Assembly (NCBI RefSeq): GCF_932526225.1
Contig: NC_064044.1
Span: 8,172,801-8,236,800, forward strand
Source of the DNA: Nematostella vectensis
Lineage: Eukaryota; Cnidaria; Anthozoa; Actiniaria; Edwardsiidae
Length of the DNA stretch: 64,000 nt
Direction of reading: 5' to 3'
The number at the start of each line of letters is the position of its first letter. Position 1 is the first letter of the stretch. The translations under genes and the position numbers were made by a program. This document shows positions 1-11,206 of the stretch, piece after piece. A model generated the notes under the pieces. That model made no database searches, was not told where the DNA came from, and worked only from the letters and a program-made list of their open reading frames with translations.

Positions 1-3000
1 TAATGGAAGATCTGCAAGAACTAAAGTAAGTACTGTAATCCTAAAGCTTTTATGGAGAGCCTGAGTGGCCCATGAGGTAGAGCGTCACTCTGCAGTGCCT
101 GTGTCTTTTGGGTTTCAAGTTTTAACACAAAGTTGACTTAATGGGTTTCATCCCTTGTTCCAATGGTTGACTTTCTCCTGTGTTTTCCAATTTTCTTCTT
201 TCCACAAAAAAACAACTTTTTGAAACTTATTAAAATAGGTTTATCCCTTTGTTAGGTTATCCAGTTTTCGTCCCTCTACAATAAGACACCGTTTTAAATT
301 GTTTTCCTTGGGGAAAACCATGGACAGATCTAGGGGAATTTCTTAAGGGGGGCAAGTCACCCCTTTTCTCATTTTTTTTTAGCCTTTTTTTAAGGTTCTG
401 CATCTGTCACATTGTGTTCCTTCATGTGCCTTTAAGTGGACTATGTTTACTGTGCCCCTCACTCAATATCATTGATTCAGTGAGGGTGAAGATCAGCTAT
501 TCCTTTTAATAGTTATATATTATTATATTTTAAATATGTATATTATATGTTATATATTATATATTATTTTTTCTGGGTGTTTGACAGACCCACAGTATTC
601 ATATCTGTACCAAGAGTGCTGAACAGAGTCTATGACAAGGTCATGAAGGAAATCTCCTCCAGCTCCATAAAGAAGTTCGTTTTCAATACTGCTCTGAGCT
701 TCAAAAAAGCAGAGGTTGAGAGGTATGTACAAGTATTGAAGATAGAGTGTCGTTAGGTTGAGAGGTATGTACAAGTATTGAAGATAGAGTGTCGTTAGGT
801 TGAGAGGTATGTACAAGTATTGAAGATAGAGTGTTGTTAGGTTGAGAGGTATGTACAAGTATTGAAGATAGAGTGTCGTTAGGTTGAGAGGTATGTACAA
901 GTATTGAAGATAGAGTGTCGTTAGGTTGAGAGGTATGTACAAGTATTGAAGATAGAGTGTCGTTAGGTTGAGAGGTATGTACAAGTATTGAAGATAGAGT
1001 GTCGTTAGGTTGAGAGGTATGTACAAGTATTGAAGATAGAGTGTCGTTAGGTTGAGAGGTATGTACAAGTATTGAAGATAGAGTGTCGTTAGGTTGAGAG
1101 GTATGTACAAGTATTGAAGATAGAGTGTCGTTAGGTTGAGAGGTATGTACAAGTATTGAAGATAGAGTGTCGTTAGGTTGAGAGGTATGTACAAGTATTG
1201 AAGATAGAGTGTCGTTAGGTTGAGAGGTATGTACAAGTATTGAAGATAGAGTGTCGTTAGGTTGAGAGGTATGTACAAGTATTGAAGATAGAGTGTCGTT
1301 AGGTTGAGAGGTATGTACAAGTATTGAAGATAGAGTGTCGTTAGGTTGAGAGGTATGTACAAGTATTGAAGATAGAGTGTCGTTAGGTTGAGAGGTATGT
1401 ACAAGTATTGAAGATAGAGTGTCGTTAGGTTGAGAGGTATGTACAAGTATTGAAGATAGAGTGTCGTTAGGTTGAGAGGTATGTACAAGTATTGAAGATA
1501 GAGTGTCGTTAGGTTGAGAGGTATGTACAAGTATTGAAGATAGAGTGTCGTTAGGTTGAGAGGTATGTACAAGTATTGAAGATAGAGTGTCGTTAGGTTG
1601 AGAGGTATGTACAAGTATTGAAGATAGAGTGTCGTTAGGTTGAGAGGTATGTACAAGTATTGAAGATAGAGTGTCGTTAGGTTGAGAGGTATGTACAATT
1701 ATTGAAGATAGAGTGTCGTTAGGTTGAGAGGTATGTACAAGTATTGAAGATAGAGTGTCGTTAGGTTGAGAGGTATGTACAAGTATTGAAGATAGAGTGT
1801 CGTTAGGTTGAGAGGTATGTACAAGCATTGAAGATAGAGTGTCGTTAGGTGTTCCATCATGTGTAGACACAGGCATGTCTATTTATTAGTGTTTAGTGTG
1901 ACCAGGCCCCTGTGGTAGGTCATGGGCGTGTACATGGAAGATTATTGACGTGGCCATGGTAGGGCATGAGTGTGACGATGATAAGGCATGGGTGTTGTTA
2001 TAGCTTCAAGGTAGGGCTTGGGTGTGTTCATGGTACAGCTTGGTGAGGCCATGGCTGGGGTTGGGCAAGGTAATGGTAGTAGATGAGTGTGGTCATGACC
2101 TCACGGAAGGGCTTGGGTGTGATCATGGTAGGGAATTGACATGGGTGTGGTCATTGTACAGCTTGGTGTAGGACATGGGTGTGGTCCATACGGGTCCATA
2201 AGGGTCACATACAAACCCTCTTACCCTCAAGTAAGCACAAGTGATGAAACTGCTTTCTAACCTCACTTTGTGATAGTTTGTCCATGCCTTTATGTCAAGC
2301 CAATTTCTTAGTGTAGAAGTAGGAGTGTGTGTGTGTGTGGAAGGCGGGGTGGGGGTAGATACAAATGGAGTAGCCTTTGGGATTACTTTACCACATAGCT
2401 GGAAAATATTGCAAATTTTTTATATCCTGAGGGCTACTATACTTTTCTAGTTGCTTCAGGATTCTAATGTATAATGTTTTTTTTTGTCTTAATAGGAATA
2501 TTGTAAGAAAGAACAGTATATGGGATTACCTTGTCTTTAATAAAATACAGGTACATACAAAAAACCATTGCAGGGGCGGATCTAAGGGGGCTGAGGGGGT
2601 CCTTGCCCCCCCTATTTTCAGACATTTGGCTTAAAAATAACAAGAAATATAAGGAAATATACAGAAGAACAAAAAGTCTGCCCCCCTTTCTTGCAACTTT
2701 TGCTTCCGCCCCCCCCCCCTTTTTTAAACTTCTGGATCCCCCCCTGCATTTTTAGTGCAGGGGTCTAGTGCTTAGACCATGGCCCATGCCCCATTTTAAA
2801 GCATGCAGTCTAGTGTATTAGGATCACTAAAGCATCATGTTTGTGCTCCACAGAACACTCTGGGGGGTAGGGTGCGCTTCCTGATTTCTGGCTCTGCTCC
2901 CCTACGTGATGATGTCATGAGCTTCCTTAGGGCAGCATTAGGATGCCACGTAAGTGATTATTGAGGATCAAGGTGTTATAACCTGTTTATAATGACATGA

Positions 3001-6000
3001 TATTGGTCTCGCTGAGTCCAGGTTATTGAGGGTCATGGTGCTATAACTTGTTTATAATGACATTATATTGGTCTCGCTGAGTCCAGGTTATTGAGGGTCA
3101 AGGTGCTATAACTTGTTTATAATGACATTATATTGGTCTCGCTGTGTCCAGGTTATTGAGGGTCATGGTGATATAACTTATTTATAATGACATTATATTG
3201 GTCTCACTGTGTCCAGGTTATTGAGGGTCATGGTGCTATAACTTGTTTATAATGACATTATATTGGTCTCGCTGTGTCCAGGTTATTGAGGGTCATGGTG
3301 CTATAACTTGTTTATAATGACATTATATTGGTCTCACTGTGTCCAGGTTATTGAGGGTCATGGTGCTATAACTTGTTTATAATGACATTATATTGGTCTC
3401 GCTGAGTCCAGGTTATTGAGGGTCATGGTGCTATAACTTATTTATAATGACATTATATTGGTCTCGCTGAGTCCAGGTTATTGAGGGTCAAGGTGCTATA
3501 ACTTGTTTATAATGACATTATATTAGTCTCGCTGTGTCCAGGTTATTGAGGGCCACGGTGTTATAACCTCTCTATAGTAACATGAGTTTTGCCTTTCTGT
3601 GTCCAGGTTATTGAGGGTCATGGTGTTATAATCTCTCTATAGTAACATGATATTGGCCTTGCTTTGTCCAGTTTACTGAGGGTCATGTTGTTATCAACTC
3701 TCTATAGTAACATGAGTTTTTTCCTGCTGTGTCAGGTTATTGAGGGTCATAGTGCTATAACCTCTTTATTAAAACATGATATTGGTCTCGCTGTGTCCAG
3801 GTTCTCGAGGGTTATGGTTTTATAACCTCTTTATAATAACATGATATTGGTCTCCCTGTGTCCAGGTTCTCGAGGGTTATGGTTTTATAACCTCTTTATT
3901 AAAACATGATATTGGTCTCGCTGTGTCCAGGTTCTCTAGGGTTATGGTTTTATAACCTCTTTATTAAAACATGATATTGGTCTCCCTGTGTCCAGGTTCT
4001 CTAGGGTTATGGATTTATAACCTCTTTATTAAAACATGATATTGGTCTCGCTGTGTTCAGGTTCTTGAAGGTTATGGCCAGACTGAGACGACAGCTGCTG
4101 CCACCATACAGCTTGTGGGTGATCACACGTTTGGTCACGTGGGCCCCCCGATGCCTTGCACCAAGATCAAGCTTGTTGATGTCCCGGATATGAACTACTT
4201 TGCTAAGGATGGCAAGGGCGAGGTAAGGAAACACTACAAAGAGCAATATATACATGGCCGTAGCAGGAGGTGGACCACTGCTGTGCTCCACCCCTCCCCC
4301 CCATCTTTCATGGCCTGCTATATCTCAGATATAAGAGTCAGTAGCTTTAGGAAGTGCACAGAGACTGATAGTGAGTTTTCACTGTCCTGAGTTTCTGATT
4401 CTGTCCTCCACTCAAAATTACAATTATATGTTCACATTAAATTAACCTTAAATTTACCTGCGTGATAGATCTGCTTCTATGGGCCGAATGTGTTCAAAGG
4501 CTACCTACACGACCCTGAGAAGACCCGTGAGGCAATAGACGAGGATGGGTGGTTGCACTCTGGGGATGTGGGGGAATGGACCGAGGTAAACCATTTATGA
4601 CGTCATTACGGCAGTAGCGCCCTGATACAGCACCCAACTTACAAGAAGCACATTTCAATAACAGCTTGAAATAGTAGTGTTGATTATAGCATATTTGAAG
4701 AATTATCCGAAAAATACTTCTTAAGGGAATTAAAGTTTGTTTTATACACCAAGACCCTGATAAATTGCAATCAATCTCCAAGCCAAAAGAAATATAAGCA
4801 AATCCTCAAACATAAGTTTGCTTTAAAATGGTTGTTAGGTTATTTTATCTGCCCTTTTGCATGTCTAGGATTGCTTTTGGTTGGCTTGCCAGGTTGGCCT
4901 ACTTTCAGAGCGTCGCTCTCTAGTACCTCTCACCACTAGGTTCAGGGTTCGATTCCCAGTTCAGACTTTTTTTTGTTCTCTCCTCGAAATCTAACGTTGA
5001 ATCTAACGTTCTTTTTTCAGAATGGAACACTGAAATTGATTGACAGAAAGAAGCACATCTTTAAACTAGCTCAGGTACTTTTTTTTAAATAATTTTTATT
5101 TCCTGCTAAAGAATGACTAAGTACCGCAAACTGCAGTACTTAGAATAACGTCAGCCAAAATTTTGAGGTCGACCCTTCCTACTGCGGCAAAACAGCTGTA
5201 TTGTGGTGAATTCTTTTACGAGGTCTACTCAGTTTTAGCGCGGCGAATGTCCCTGATGATAACCGACTTCCAGTAACATTCAGGATGTTCTTCCCTCCGA
5301 CATAATGCAGGCATGCATCTGCGTTTTGCAATTCTATCACCTTTCCGGCTATATGTTGATATGTTTTAGGACTTTTCGTGTCCATGGAAGCACAGGTGGC
5401 CTAGTGTGTTAGCGCGCCGGCCTCTCACCGCTGTGGCCCAGGTTCGAATCCTGGCTCAAACTGGGGATTTTTCCGAGTTCCTGCGTTGATTCGAATTTGT
5501 GTCACAAGTGAGTTGATTTTATTCTCCCGTGTTCCAGTCTTCTCGGATAAGGACACTAAACCGGAGGTCCCGTCTCTTTAAGCTGTACAACACTAACCTG
5601 AACCGAAGGAACGTAAAAGAACCACTGGTGACGCAATAAACCCTCTGCCAGTGACCCCCCCAGTGACAGTGCTTACTAACCGAGGGCCATATGTGAGAAA
5701 ACTGTATATTGGGTTAAATAAGTTACCCTCGATAAACAAAGATTAAAACTGAAACTGAAACTTTTGACTTCACGAGAAGCATGACCTGCACACTATCGCC
5801 TCAGGACTCGCTTCTCTCCTATTAAGCATGGTCTTGATGCATTGTTAAGCGGGTTACCCCGGTGGAAGTATGATACTGTTTGGTGATCGTTTCCGTTTTG
5901 TCCTCTCGCTTCTCTCCTATTAAGCATGGTCTTGAGGCATTTTTAAGCGGGTTACCCCGGTGGAAGTGTAATACTGTTTGGTGATCGTTTCCGTTTTGTC

Positions 6001-7700
6001 CTCTCGCTTCTCTCCTATTAAGCATAGTCTTGAGGCATTGTTAAGCGGGTGACCCCGGTGGAAGTGTAATACTGTTTGGTGATCGTTTCCATTTTATCCT
6101 ACAGGGCGAGTACATTGCTCCAGAGAAGATCGAAGCAGTTTACATGCAGTGTCCTCTTGTGCATCAAGTCTTCGTATACGGCGATAGCAGAAAGGTACTA
6201 ATATCATCAAAAAATAAAAGTACTAGGTTCCGTCCCTTCTCATTCGCTAGATGTGAGATGTTAGAACCATGATTTTGCATTCATCTGAAAGAACAAAGGT
6301 CATTAAGTAGCCCTGACTGTTTTTTTTTACCGTGTAACAGCCCTTTCAAGGAAAAAGTTGCAGGAGGTTTTATCTTTCTTTGGAGCCATTATTTTACCTA
6401 TTTTTTAATGAGACTATGCACTTAATACCACTTGACTCCGAAAAATACCCATGTAATTTTAGTATAGTTCTGTGCGTCCTCGTTTCATTTTGCCATTGGT
6501 CAGTGATGGTTCTGTGGTTTTAGTCGTGCATCGTCGGTGTAGTTGTACCGGAGGAAACTGCACTAAAGAAGTGGACCGAAAAGAACGAAGTGCAAGGGGA
6601 CATGGAAGCCTTATGCAACAACGAGGTAGGTATCAAATTAAACTTGTAGAAGGGTTGAATTCATATACACAGCGGCAGAGTAGACACGAGCCTGTTACCC
6701 CCCCCCCCCCCCAAAAAAAAAAATGAAATTGCCTTCCTTCCAAAAGAACAACCCCCCCCCCCCCCCCCCATCACCTACGAAAAAAACTCAACCATTATAC
6801 TACCAGTTAGCTTAGTTATGCGATTCAAGTTCTTCAAGTTCTGCGATTTATGCAATATTGGCGGCAAGGGCGGCAACGATCGTTCAAAGGGACGGGTGAG
6901 GAAGGTATAGAGGGATTTAGGGGCTGGATCTTAAAGTTCAAACTATATTGCAGGGGCCTCAAATTCATTGCCCCAAAGGGGGAAGAACTGTTTATTAGTA
7001 TGAAAGTTAACTTGTCTATGTGTTTTGCCAATAGAAAGTTCGTAAGGCCATCTTGGAAGAGATGTCGGCGATGGGCAAGAAAGAGAAACTCTTCTCCTTC
7101 CAGCAGGTTCGTGCCAGGTCCCGAGGGTGTCCGTTATATGGAGGTTCTGTTGTACAACAGACACTTGCATGGTCCCGAAGGTGTCCGTTATATAGAGGTT
7201 CTGTTGTACAACATATACTTGCATGGTCCCGAGGGTGTCCGTTTTGTAGAGGTTCTGTTGTACACAAGACACTTGCTTGGTCCCGAGGTTGTCCATTTTA
7301 TAGAGGTTCTGTTGTACAACATATACTTGCATGGTCCCGAAGGTGTCCGTTATAAAGAGGCTCTCATCTACAAGAGATATTTGCCTTGTCCCGAGGGGGC
7401 CCGTTATCTAGATGACTTTATTCATGTTGTTATGCTACTACGTACTTATGTAGATCTATCTTGCCCACAAATAGCAAAGGCTATTAGACAGGGTAGGCCG
7501 TGTAAGAAACATGGGCAAATCCTTTTCCCTAAGCTCTTGCTATCATTATTTGCTTGCAGGTGAAAGACATCTACTTGCATCCCGATCCCTTCACTGTGGA
7601 CAACGGCCTCCTGACCCCTACGCTAAAATTCAAACGCCCTGTCATCCAGGCGCACTTCAAGGATACCTTCGAAAAGTTATACGACAGTATAAAGGAATAA
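1..7700 (+). CDS. ACSL: Long-chain acyl-CoA synthetase (ACSL), 3' part of gene
   Basis: Activates long-chain fatty acids to acyl-CoA using ATP; family members sit on ER, mitochondrial or peroxisomal membranes. The 5' half lies outside the window. Exons read from splice sites and frame: ..1-25, 588-722, 2496-2550, 2854-2949, 4061-4222, 4469-4585, 5021-5074, 6105-6194, 6524-6625, 7035-7106, 7560-7700 (stop TAA). They give about 348 residues in one continuous frame. Family landmarks in order: [11 protein letters not shown] after the first junction, the SGSAPL segment, the EGYGQTE AMP-binding motif (4061 exon), [12 protein letters not shown] (4469 exon), the hinge [21 protein letters not shown] across the 5074/6105 junction, and the C-terminal [13 protein letters not shown]. 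An AATAAA overlaps the stop codon. Which paralogue of the ACSL1/5/6 type it is cannot be decided. Four introns hold tandem arrays that touch or nearly touch splice sites. Confidence 0.93.
67..210 (+). repeat. Degenerate tRNA-derived SINE-like sequence
   Basis: Intronic stretch with a tRNA-like head (GTGGCCCATGAGGTAGAGCGTC resembles an A-box region; GGTTTCAAG is a decayed B box). It is followed by a tail resembling that of the better SINE copy at about 5390 (CTCCTGTGTTTTCCA versus CTCCCGTGTTCCAG). Weak, and judged mainly by similarity to the two clearer copies in the same gene. Confidence 0.35.
715..1848 (+). repeat. 42-bp minisatellite, 27 copies, containing a 5' splice site
   Basis: Exactly 1134 bp, which is 27 units of 42 bp, with only a handful of single-base variants. 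Each unit starts with the last 8 exonic bases of the acyl-CoA synthetase exon ending at 722 (GTTGAGAG) followed by the donor GTATGT and 28 further intronic bases. The authentic exon end is therefore the first unit, and 26 further copies of the same donor follow. In the coding frame each unit carries a TAG, so use of any downstream donor would add an in-frame stop. Because 42 is divisible by 3, long minus-strand frames arise here, but they are artefacts. Confidence 0.97.
1849..2210 (+). repeat. Degenerate short tandem repeats (GGTCATGGTAGGGCATGGGTGT-like)
   Basis: Intronic DNA directly after the 42-bp array. It is built of loosely repeated blocks of about 25-50 bp around the words GGGCATGGGTGTG and GGTCATGGTA. 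There is no exon signal. Confidence 0.6.
2569..2748. mobile_element. Short inverted-repeat element, copy 1
   Basis: 180-bp intronic element beginning 19 bp after an exon. Its ends are inverted repeats: TGCAGGGGCGGATC on the left, and GGATCCCCCCCTGCA on the right. The interior is poly-C/G rich with the words TTTTCAGACATTTGGCTTAAAAATAACAAG. A homologous copy lies in the opposite orientation near 36773, which supports a dispersed, non-autonomous element. Confidence 0.65.
2956..4060 (+). repeat. 65-bp minisatellite filling an intron, containing a 3' splice site
   Basis: About 17 units of 65 bp occupy essentially the whole intron between the exons ending at 2949 and starting at 4061. Each unit ends in a copy of the acceptor (GTGTCCAG) followed by GTTATTGAGGGTCATGG or GTTCTCGAGGGTTATGG. 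These are versions of the first 17 exonic bases GTTCTTGAAGGTTATGG. Copies nearest the real exon resemble it most. The authentic acceptor is the last member of the array. Confidence 0.95.
4890..4975 (+). repeat. tRNA-like SINE head
   Basis: Intronic. A perfect RNA polymerase III B box (GGTTCGATTCC, 4946-4956) lies about 45 bp after a plausible A-box region (TTGGCCTACTTTCAGAGCG), and a T-rich tail follows. A functional tRNA was not supported because no clear acceptor stem or CCA-proximal pairing is seen. Confidence 0.5.
5388..5761 (+). repeat. tRNA-derived SINE
   Basis: Intronic. The head has A-box-like TGGCCTAGTGTGTTAGCG and a perfect B box GGTTCGAATCC (5441-5451). A tRNA-unrelated body of about 300 bp follows, and the element ends in a simple AAACTGAAACTGAAAC tail. 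Head, body and repetitive 3' end match the usual SINE layout. Exact ends and target duplication were not determined. Confidence 0.65.
5807..6104 (+). repeat. 98-bp tandem repeat abutting a splice acceptor
   Basis: Three units spaced 98 bp apart (starts near 5809, 5907, 6005). The last unit runs into the acceptor of the exon at 6105: its 3' end GATCGTTTCCATTTTATCCTACAG replaces GATCGTTTCCGTTTTGTCCTCTCG of the other units. The polypyrimidine tract is thus triplicated, but the AG is not. Confidence 0.88.
7117..7440 (+). repeat. 54-bp minisatellite, about 6 copies
   Basis: Units start at 7117, 7171, 7225, 7279, 7333 and 7387 (GGTCCCGAGGGTGTCCG...). The array begins 10 bp after the donor at 7107. 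The core GTGTCCGTTATATAGAG is shared with the array at 16650-16970. The open frames through it are due to the period being divisible by 3. Confidence 0.93.
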
Positions 7701-9203
7701 AACAAGACTACAGGAAGAAGGTAGATAGGGAAACACAGGCGAATTAAACATGCAGCATAATAATACTATACGTTCGTATACAGGAATAGAACATGACAAC
7801 AGAAAGAGGGTAGAATAATTTTGATGCGAGACACGCCACAAAGCGTGTAGAGATTGGATGATGCGATCGCGCGTCTGGCACCATTCGTTTGTGTGCTAGC
7901 TTTGCTCAGATTGCATACTGCTTTGTTACTAGTTTCAACGTTTTTGAAATAATAGGGTACACACGTAGTTGGGTAAGAGACAAAATTAAGCGAAAGAGAG
8001 ACCTGATTGTCCATCAAATAAATGTCGCCTGATTGACTTGAATTTGGTGGAGTGATCTAAGCAAAGTCCGATATGAAAATTTGCCAAAAAATGTATTTCG
8101 AAAGAAATTATACCACCCAAAAAATAATAATAAAATAAATATCTCAAGTGAATTACATGCACGATCCCTTCATAGCTTTTCGATGACATATTTCTTGTGT
8201 TTTTCCCATTCAATGTGACGTGAGTATCTTTGTTTTCCCTCAACTCTCCATGTTGTTGAGTTTTGAATTTTAACCCCCCCCCCCCCCCTCATCCCCCACT
8301 CTCCCGCCGCATGGTGCAAATCTCGAATTGCTCGCATTATCACGTGACAACCCTTGACTCCTAAGGGGAATAATTGTGCTTGTATTTAGCCGTGTCTCCC
8401 GACGTACCCATATGAGCGGAAATTTCAATGAACTTATTTTTACTAATGAATCTAAGAGCCATTGCTCTATGGGTATTTTCTTTCAGAGTATGACGTATAT
8501 AGTGTCTTATTGTTTTGAAAAGAGATACATGCATCCATTCAATGCAGTCATTCCCACAGCTACGCCCCCGAAGAAAGCTATGCCAGTACAAACTTTTTTC
8601 CACGACATCCCGACATCCTTTGTTGCTGAAGAAAACGCGCCACGCTGCGTAACTGCTAGTCTCGATTTCCACCTCGTTTCTGTGAGCCCGCGGTACGTGC
8701 GGCTGAAAATAGAGCTTCGTGTAACTAACCAAGAAACAACCAAACCCGCTTTTCCTTGCGGATACATGTTTTTTTTTTCGAGGTGAATTTTACTATTTCT
8801 TATGCGCGAGTGTACAACGAGTCTGAAAATCTTTTCTTGTCACACAATTTATTTACATTGATATTGATTGGATAGGGACTATCCATCTTTTCTTGTCACA
8901 CTATTTACATTATGCTGCGTTTGTGGAACTACATTAAAACGCTTCCTGCTTTTGTCCATGCACCACTGCACAGCTCCCAGCTTCCATTGGGAGTGAAGGG
9001 GGGTGTGGCTCGCCTTAGCCCCTCCTCCCTGTCTACGGTCCGCTCAACATCATTTGCACACGGGAATAGCCCCTTTAATGAGGTTTCCAATCATAAATAA
9101 AGGAACATAAGAGATGTGTTTTGTTAGGGTATACAACACATATGGGACACATATGAGAGCAATGTGCGAAGCATTGATAAAAAGCGACTATAAAAACACA
9201 GAA
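7701..9203. other. Intergenic, no supported gene
   Basis: AT-rich spacer after the acyl-CoA synthetase stop. It contains a poly-C run near 8275. An imperfect direct repeat of the word TCTTTTCTTGTCACAC occurs near 8832 and 8888. A minus-strand frame at 8507-8767 is listed separately as a weak possibility. Confidence 0.6.
8507..8767 (-). CDS. Possible small mitochondrial-type ORF (weak)
   Basis: 86-codon frame with an Arg/Ser-rich N-terminus lacking acidic residues, then SSATKDVGMSWKKV and one predicted membrane segment (VCTGIAFFGGVAVGMTALNG). The layout, a presequence followed by a single span after WKK, faintly recalls COX6A-like proteins. However, the conserved downstream part of that family was not found, no confident splice donor follows and a longer frame overlaps on the same strand. 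It could be a chance ORF, a first exon or a relic. Confidence 0.2.
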   Translation of the reverse strand: MYPQGKAGLVVSWLVTRSSIFSRTYRGLTETRWKSRLAVTQRGAFSSATKDVGMSWKKVCTGIAFFGGVAVGMTALNGCMYLFSKQ

Positions 9204-9496
9204 TATTCAGGTCCGTACCCAGGATTTTTCTTGGGGGGGGGGGGGGGGGGGGGTTGCGGAATCCAAAAAAGTGGTCCTAATTTTCCCGGGGGGGGGAGTT
9301 CTCTGATAAAAATCGGACCACCCCCGATAGAGTGGTGGATTTTTTGTATGACTTTGGGATTTTTTCTATGACTTTCCAGTATCTCCACGGGACGTATATT
9401 GTCGGATTTGGCTACAATCCAGAGTGATCTAGCGTGTGCTTTATTCCGGCCTGCACCACCCCCCCCCCCCCCCCCCCTTTGGTACGGGCCTGATAT
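9204..9496. mobile_element. Dispersed inverted-repeat element with poly-G/poly-C arms, copy 1
   Basis: The left end TATTCAGGTCCGTACCC is the inverse of the right end GGTACGGGCCTGATA. Just inside are a run of about 23 G on the left and about 20 C on the right. No coding capacity. A second copy begins at 19241 with the same left end and the words CAGGATTTTTCTTGGGG and CAGTATCTCCAC. Confidence 0.6.
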
Positions 9497-9960
9497 TCTC
9501 ATCTTTACGCAAGCAACTGTGGTGTTAGTACAACACGTGGAGCAAGTATTACTTGTATCGCAAATTGTGTCCATTAACCTATGGTGTAGGCCCGTAAAGC
9601 TCCACCGTCATTATCGGCCGAACAAAGTACCCGGCCACTATAAACCGGACAAATTTGGTGCTGGTCGGATCAGCGAGGTAGTTTTTCACCACAGTTGATG
9701 TGTCAAAGTTTCCATTAAATACCTGCAAGAGATTGAATAGGAAAAGGATCAATCTTGTCCAGCGGCTTAGCCAGGATTTTTATAAGGACGGGACCCAAAA
9801 GGCCCTTTCAAGGCATTTTCTCATGTATTTTAGATAACGTCTCATACAGAAGGGTGGGGGGACCCTGGGCCCAACCCTGGCTACGCTCCTGCTGTCGACA
9901 AAAGCGGTTACTTATTACTGAGTCATTTATTTGAAGGTAGTATGTGAGTGGATTTATACT

Positions 9961-10042
9961 AAAACAATTAGACTACTCGTTCTCGCTACGCGCCTCGTTG
10001 ACTATCTATTGACTCATAGAAAACTCGTAGTCTAATTGTCAA
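9961..10042. repeat. Short inverted repeat truncating the discoidin domain
   Basis: CAATTAGACTAC near 9965 is mirrored by GTAGTCTAATTG near 10028, with about 50 bp between. The frame of the discoidin domain loses family resemblance on entering this segment, so it may be a small insertion. Confidence 0.5.
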
Positions 10043-11011
10043 ATATGGAGCAAATAATGGTATAGTGAACATAACAACTTCACCGTGGTACAAATGTATG
10101 TTATACCACAGCCTTCCTTGTACCTTTTCGGCGTTGTTTTCCCGATATACTCTCCAGTTACTATGATCATTGGAGAAGGACAGCTTGTATATAGTTGTCC
10201 ACGCTTGAAAACTATCCAAGCATGTTGCCTGCATCGCCACGGCACAAATGACTCGAACTCGTAACAGGTCAACCTGAAGAAACTCATTCACACTTTTTTA
10301 CCCGGCGCCCAATAGGGATTTTTTCCATAGAGTCTACCATTGTAAGCGAAGGTTTTGCGACTAAATCTCGACGTGGCTGAAAAGCTGCTGTCCGGTATAA
10401 TACTCTTATCCTGGAGGCCGACTGCCCTGCAAGCTAAAATAAAACAAAAACATCCATCACCAAGAAGCTCTATTTCTACCATTTTCTTTTAATATTCTTA
10501 CAACCCAGCGTAGTCCCAGGCGTTCCTTCCGGGTTTCCAGTGCTTGGAAATGAACCATGAGATAGCCTGGGGGCTGGGACGAGATAGTTTCCTGTGACGT
10601 CACAATTCTTACCATCCACAGGAAACCCAACCACAGGAACCCGATTAGAACGACTGGGACTAGGCTGCTTACAACCCTTACCAATAGTAAAACCTGAGCT
10701 TTTCATTTGTGATCTCTGATTGGTCAGCGTATTGGATTGAGATGGCGTGATTGGAAACGAAGTAAATGTTTTCCACTTTGAATTGAAAATTAAACAACTT
10801 TAGCGGGATTTACTATCATACCACTTTGCTTACCTTTCATCTCACAGCGGACTCCCTTAAGACAAACAGGGCAGGTGCATGTGTTATTCACGTTGTCAGC
10901 GCTGTTGTTGCAAGTACCACCATTTGCACATGGACTCGAGTCACAAGGAGAAACCACGAAAGTTATTATATGTGTTGTAAGTAAAAAAATAATAAGTGGG
11001 GAAATTCCCAT
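9986..11011 (-). pseudogene. EGF plus discoidin (F5/8 type C) domain gene, frameshifted
   Basis: Exon 11011-10834 encodes a signal-peptide-like start (MGISPLIIFLLTTHIITFVV) followed by an EGF-like module (CDSSPCANGGTC ... CTCPVCLKGVRCEM) and ends at a GTAAGC donor. It joins in phase to an exon starting at 10434 (acceptor TTTTATTTTAG) that opens a discoidin domain (ACRAVGLQDKSIIPDSSF ... YWAPGKK). At about 10283-10292 a run of six A (minus strand) leaves the frame one base short. The domain continues in another frame as VNEFLQVDLLRV ... SYSNDHSNW-like text (YKLSFSNDHSNWRVY). The last strands of the domain are replaced by an inverted repeat at 9961-10042. The family is secreted or cell-surface adhesion proteins (lactadherin/EDIL3-like architecture). 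It is either a decayed gene or a one-base sequence error. Confidence 0.6.
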
Positions 11012-11206
11012 AAGAAATGAAAGGAAAGCGACAGTTCAAAGGAAATGGACTTGGCACACAAGTTTACAACATGGCTAAAGAGGATATGGCTATTTTGTCC
11101 TTAGAAAACTACCGTTGCATACATTTCCGCTTCCCTCACATAACTTCTGTTCCATGGCCTCAACTTTGGAATCCCCAATTTTCCTTCTGGAAATCCTCTC
11201 TCTTAC

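Noticed and set aside
550-1876. Two long minus-strand reading frames (382 and 391 codons) of repeated peptides
   Set aside because: They lie wholly on the 42-bp array opposite the acyl-CoA synthetase gene; a period divisible by 3 without a stop in those frames explains them.
5388-5470. Possible functional tRNA gene
   Set aside because: A and B boxes are present, but a complete cloverleaf is not, and a SINE body follows.
6850-7563. 237-codon plus-strand frame across the acyl-CoA synthetase exon at 7035
   Set aside because: Different frame from the conserved protein; its length comes from the 54-bp array.
8361-8786. 123- and 136-codon frames on opposite strands
   Set aside because: Overlap each other and the weak mitochondrial-type frame; no domain recognised.
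10476-10706. 75-76-codon minus-strand frames between the EGF and discoidin exons
   Set aside because: The flanking exons join in phase without them and they show no domain pattern, so the stretch reads as intron.
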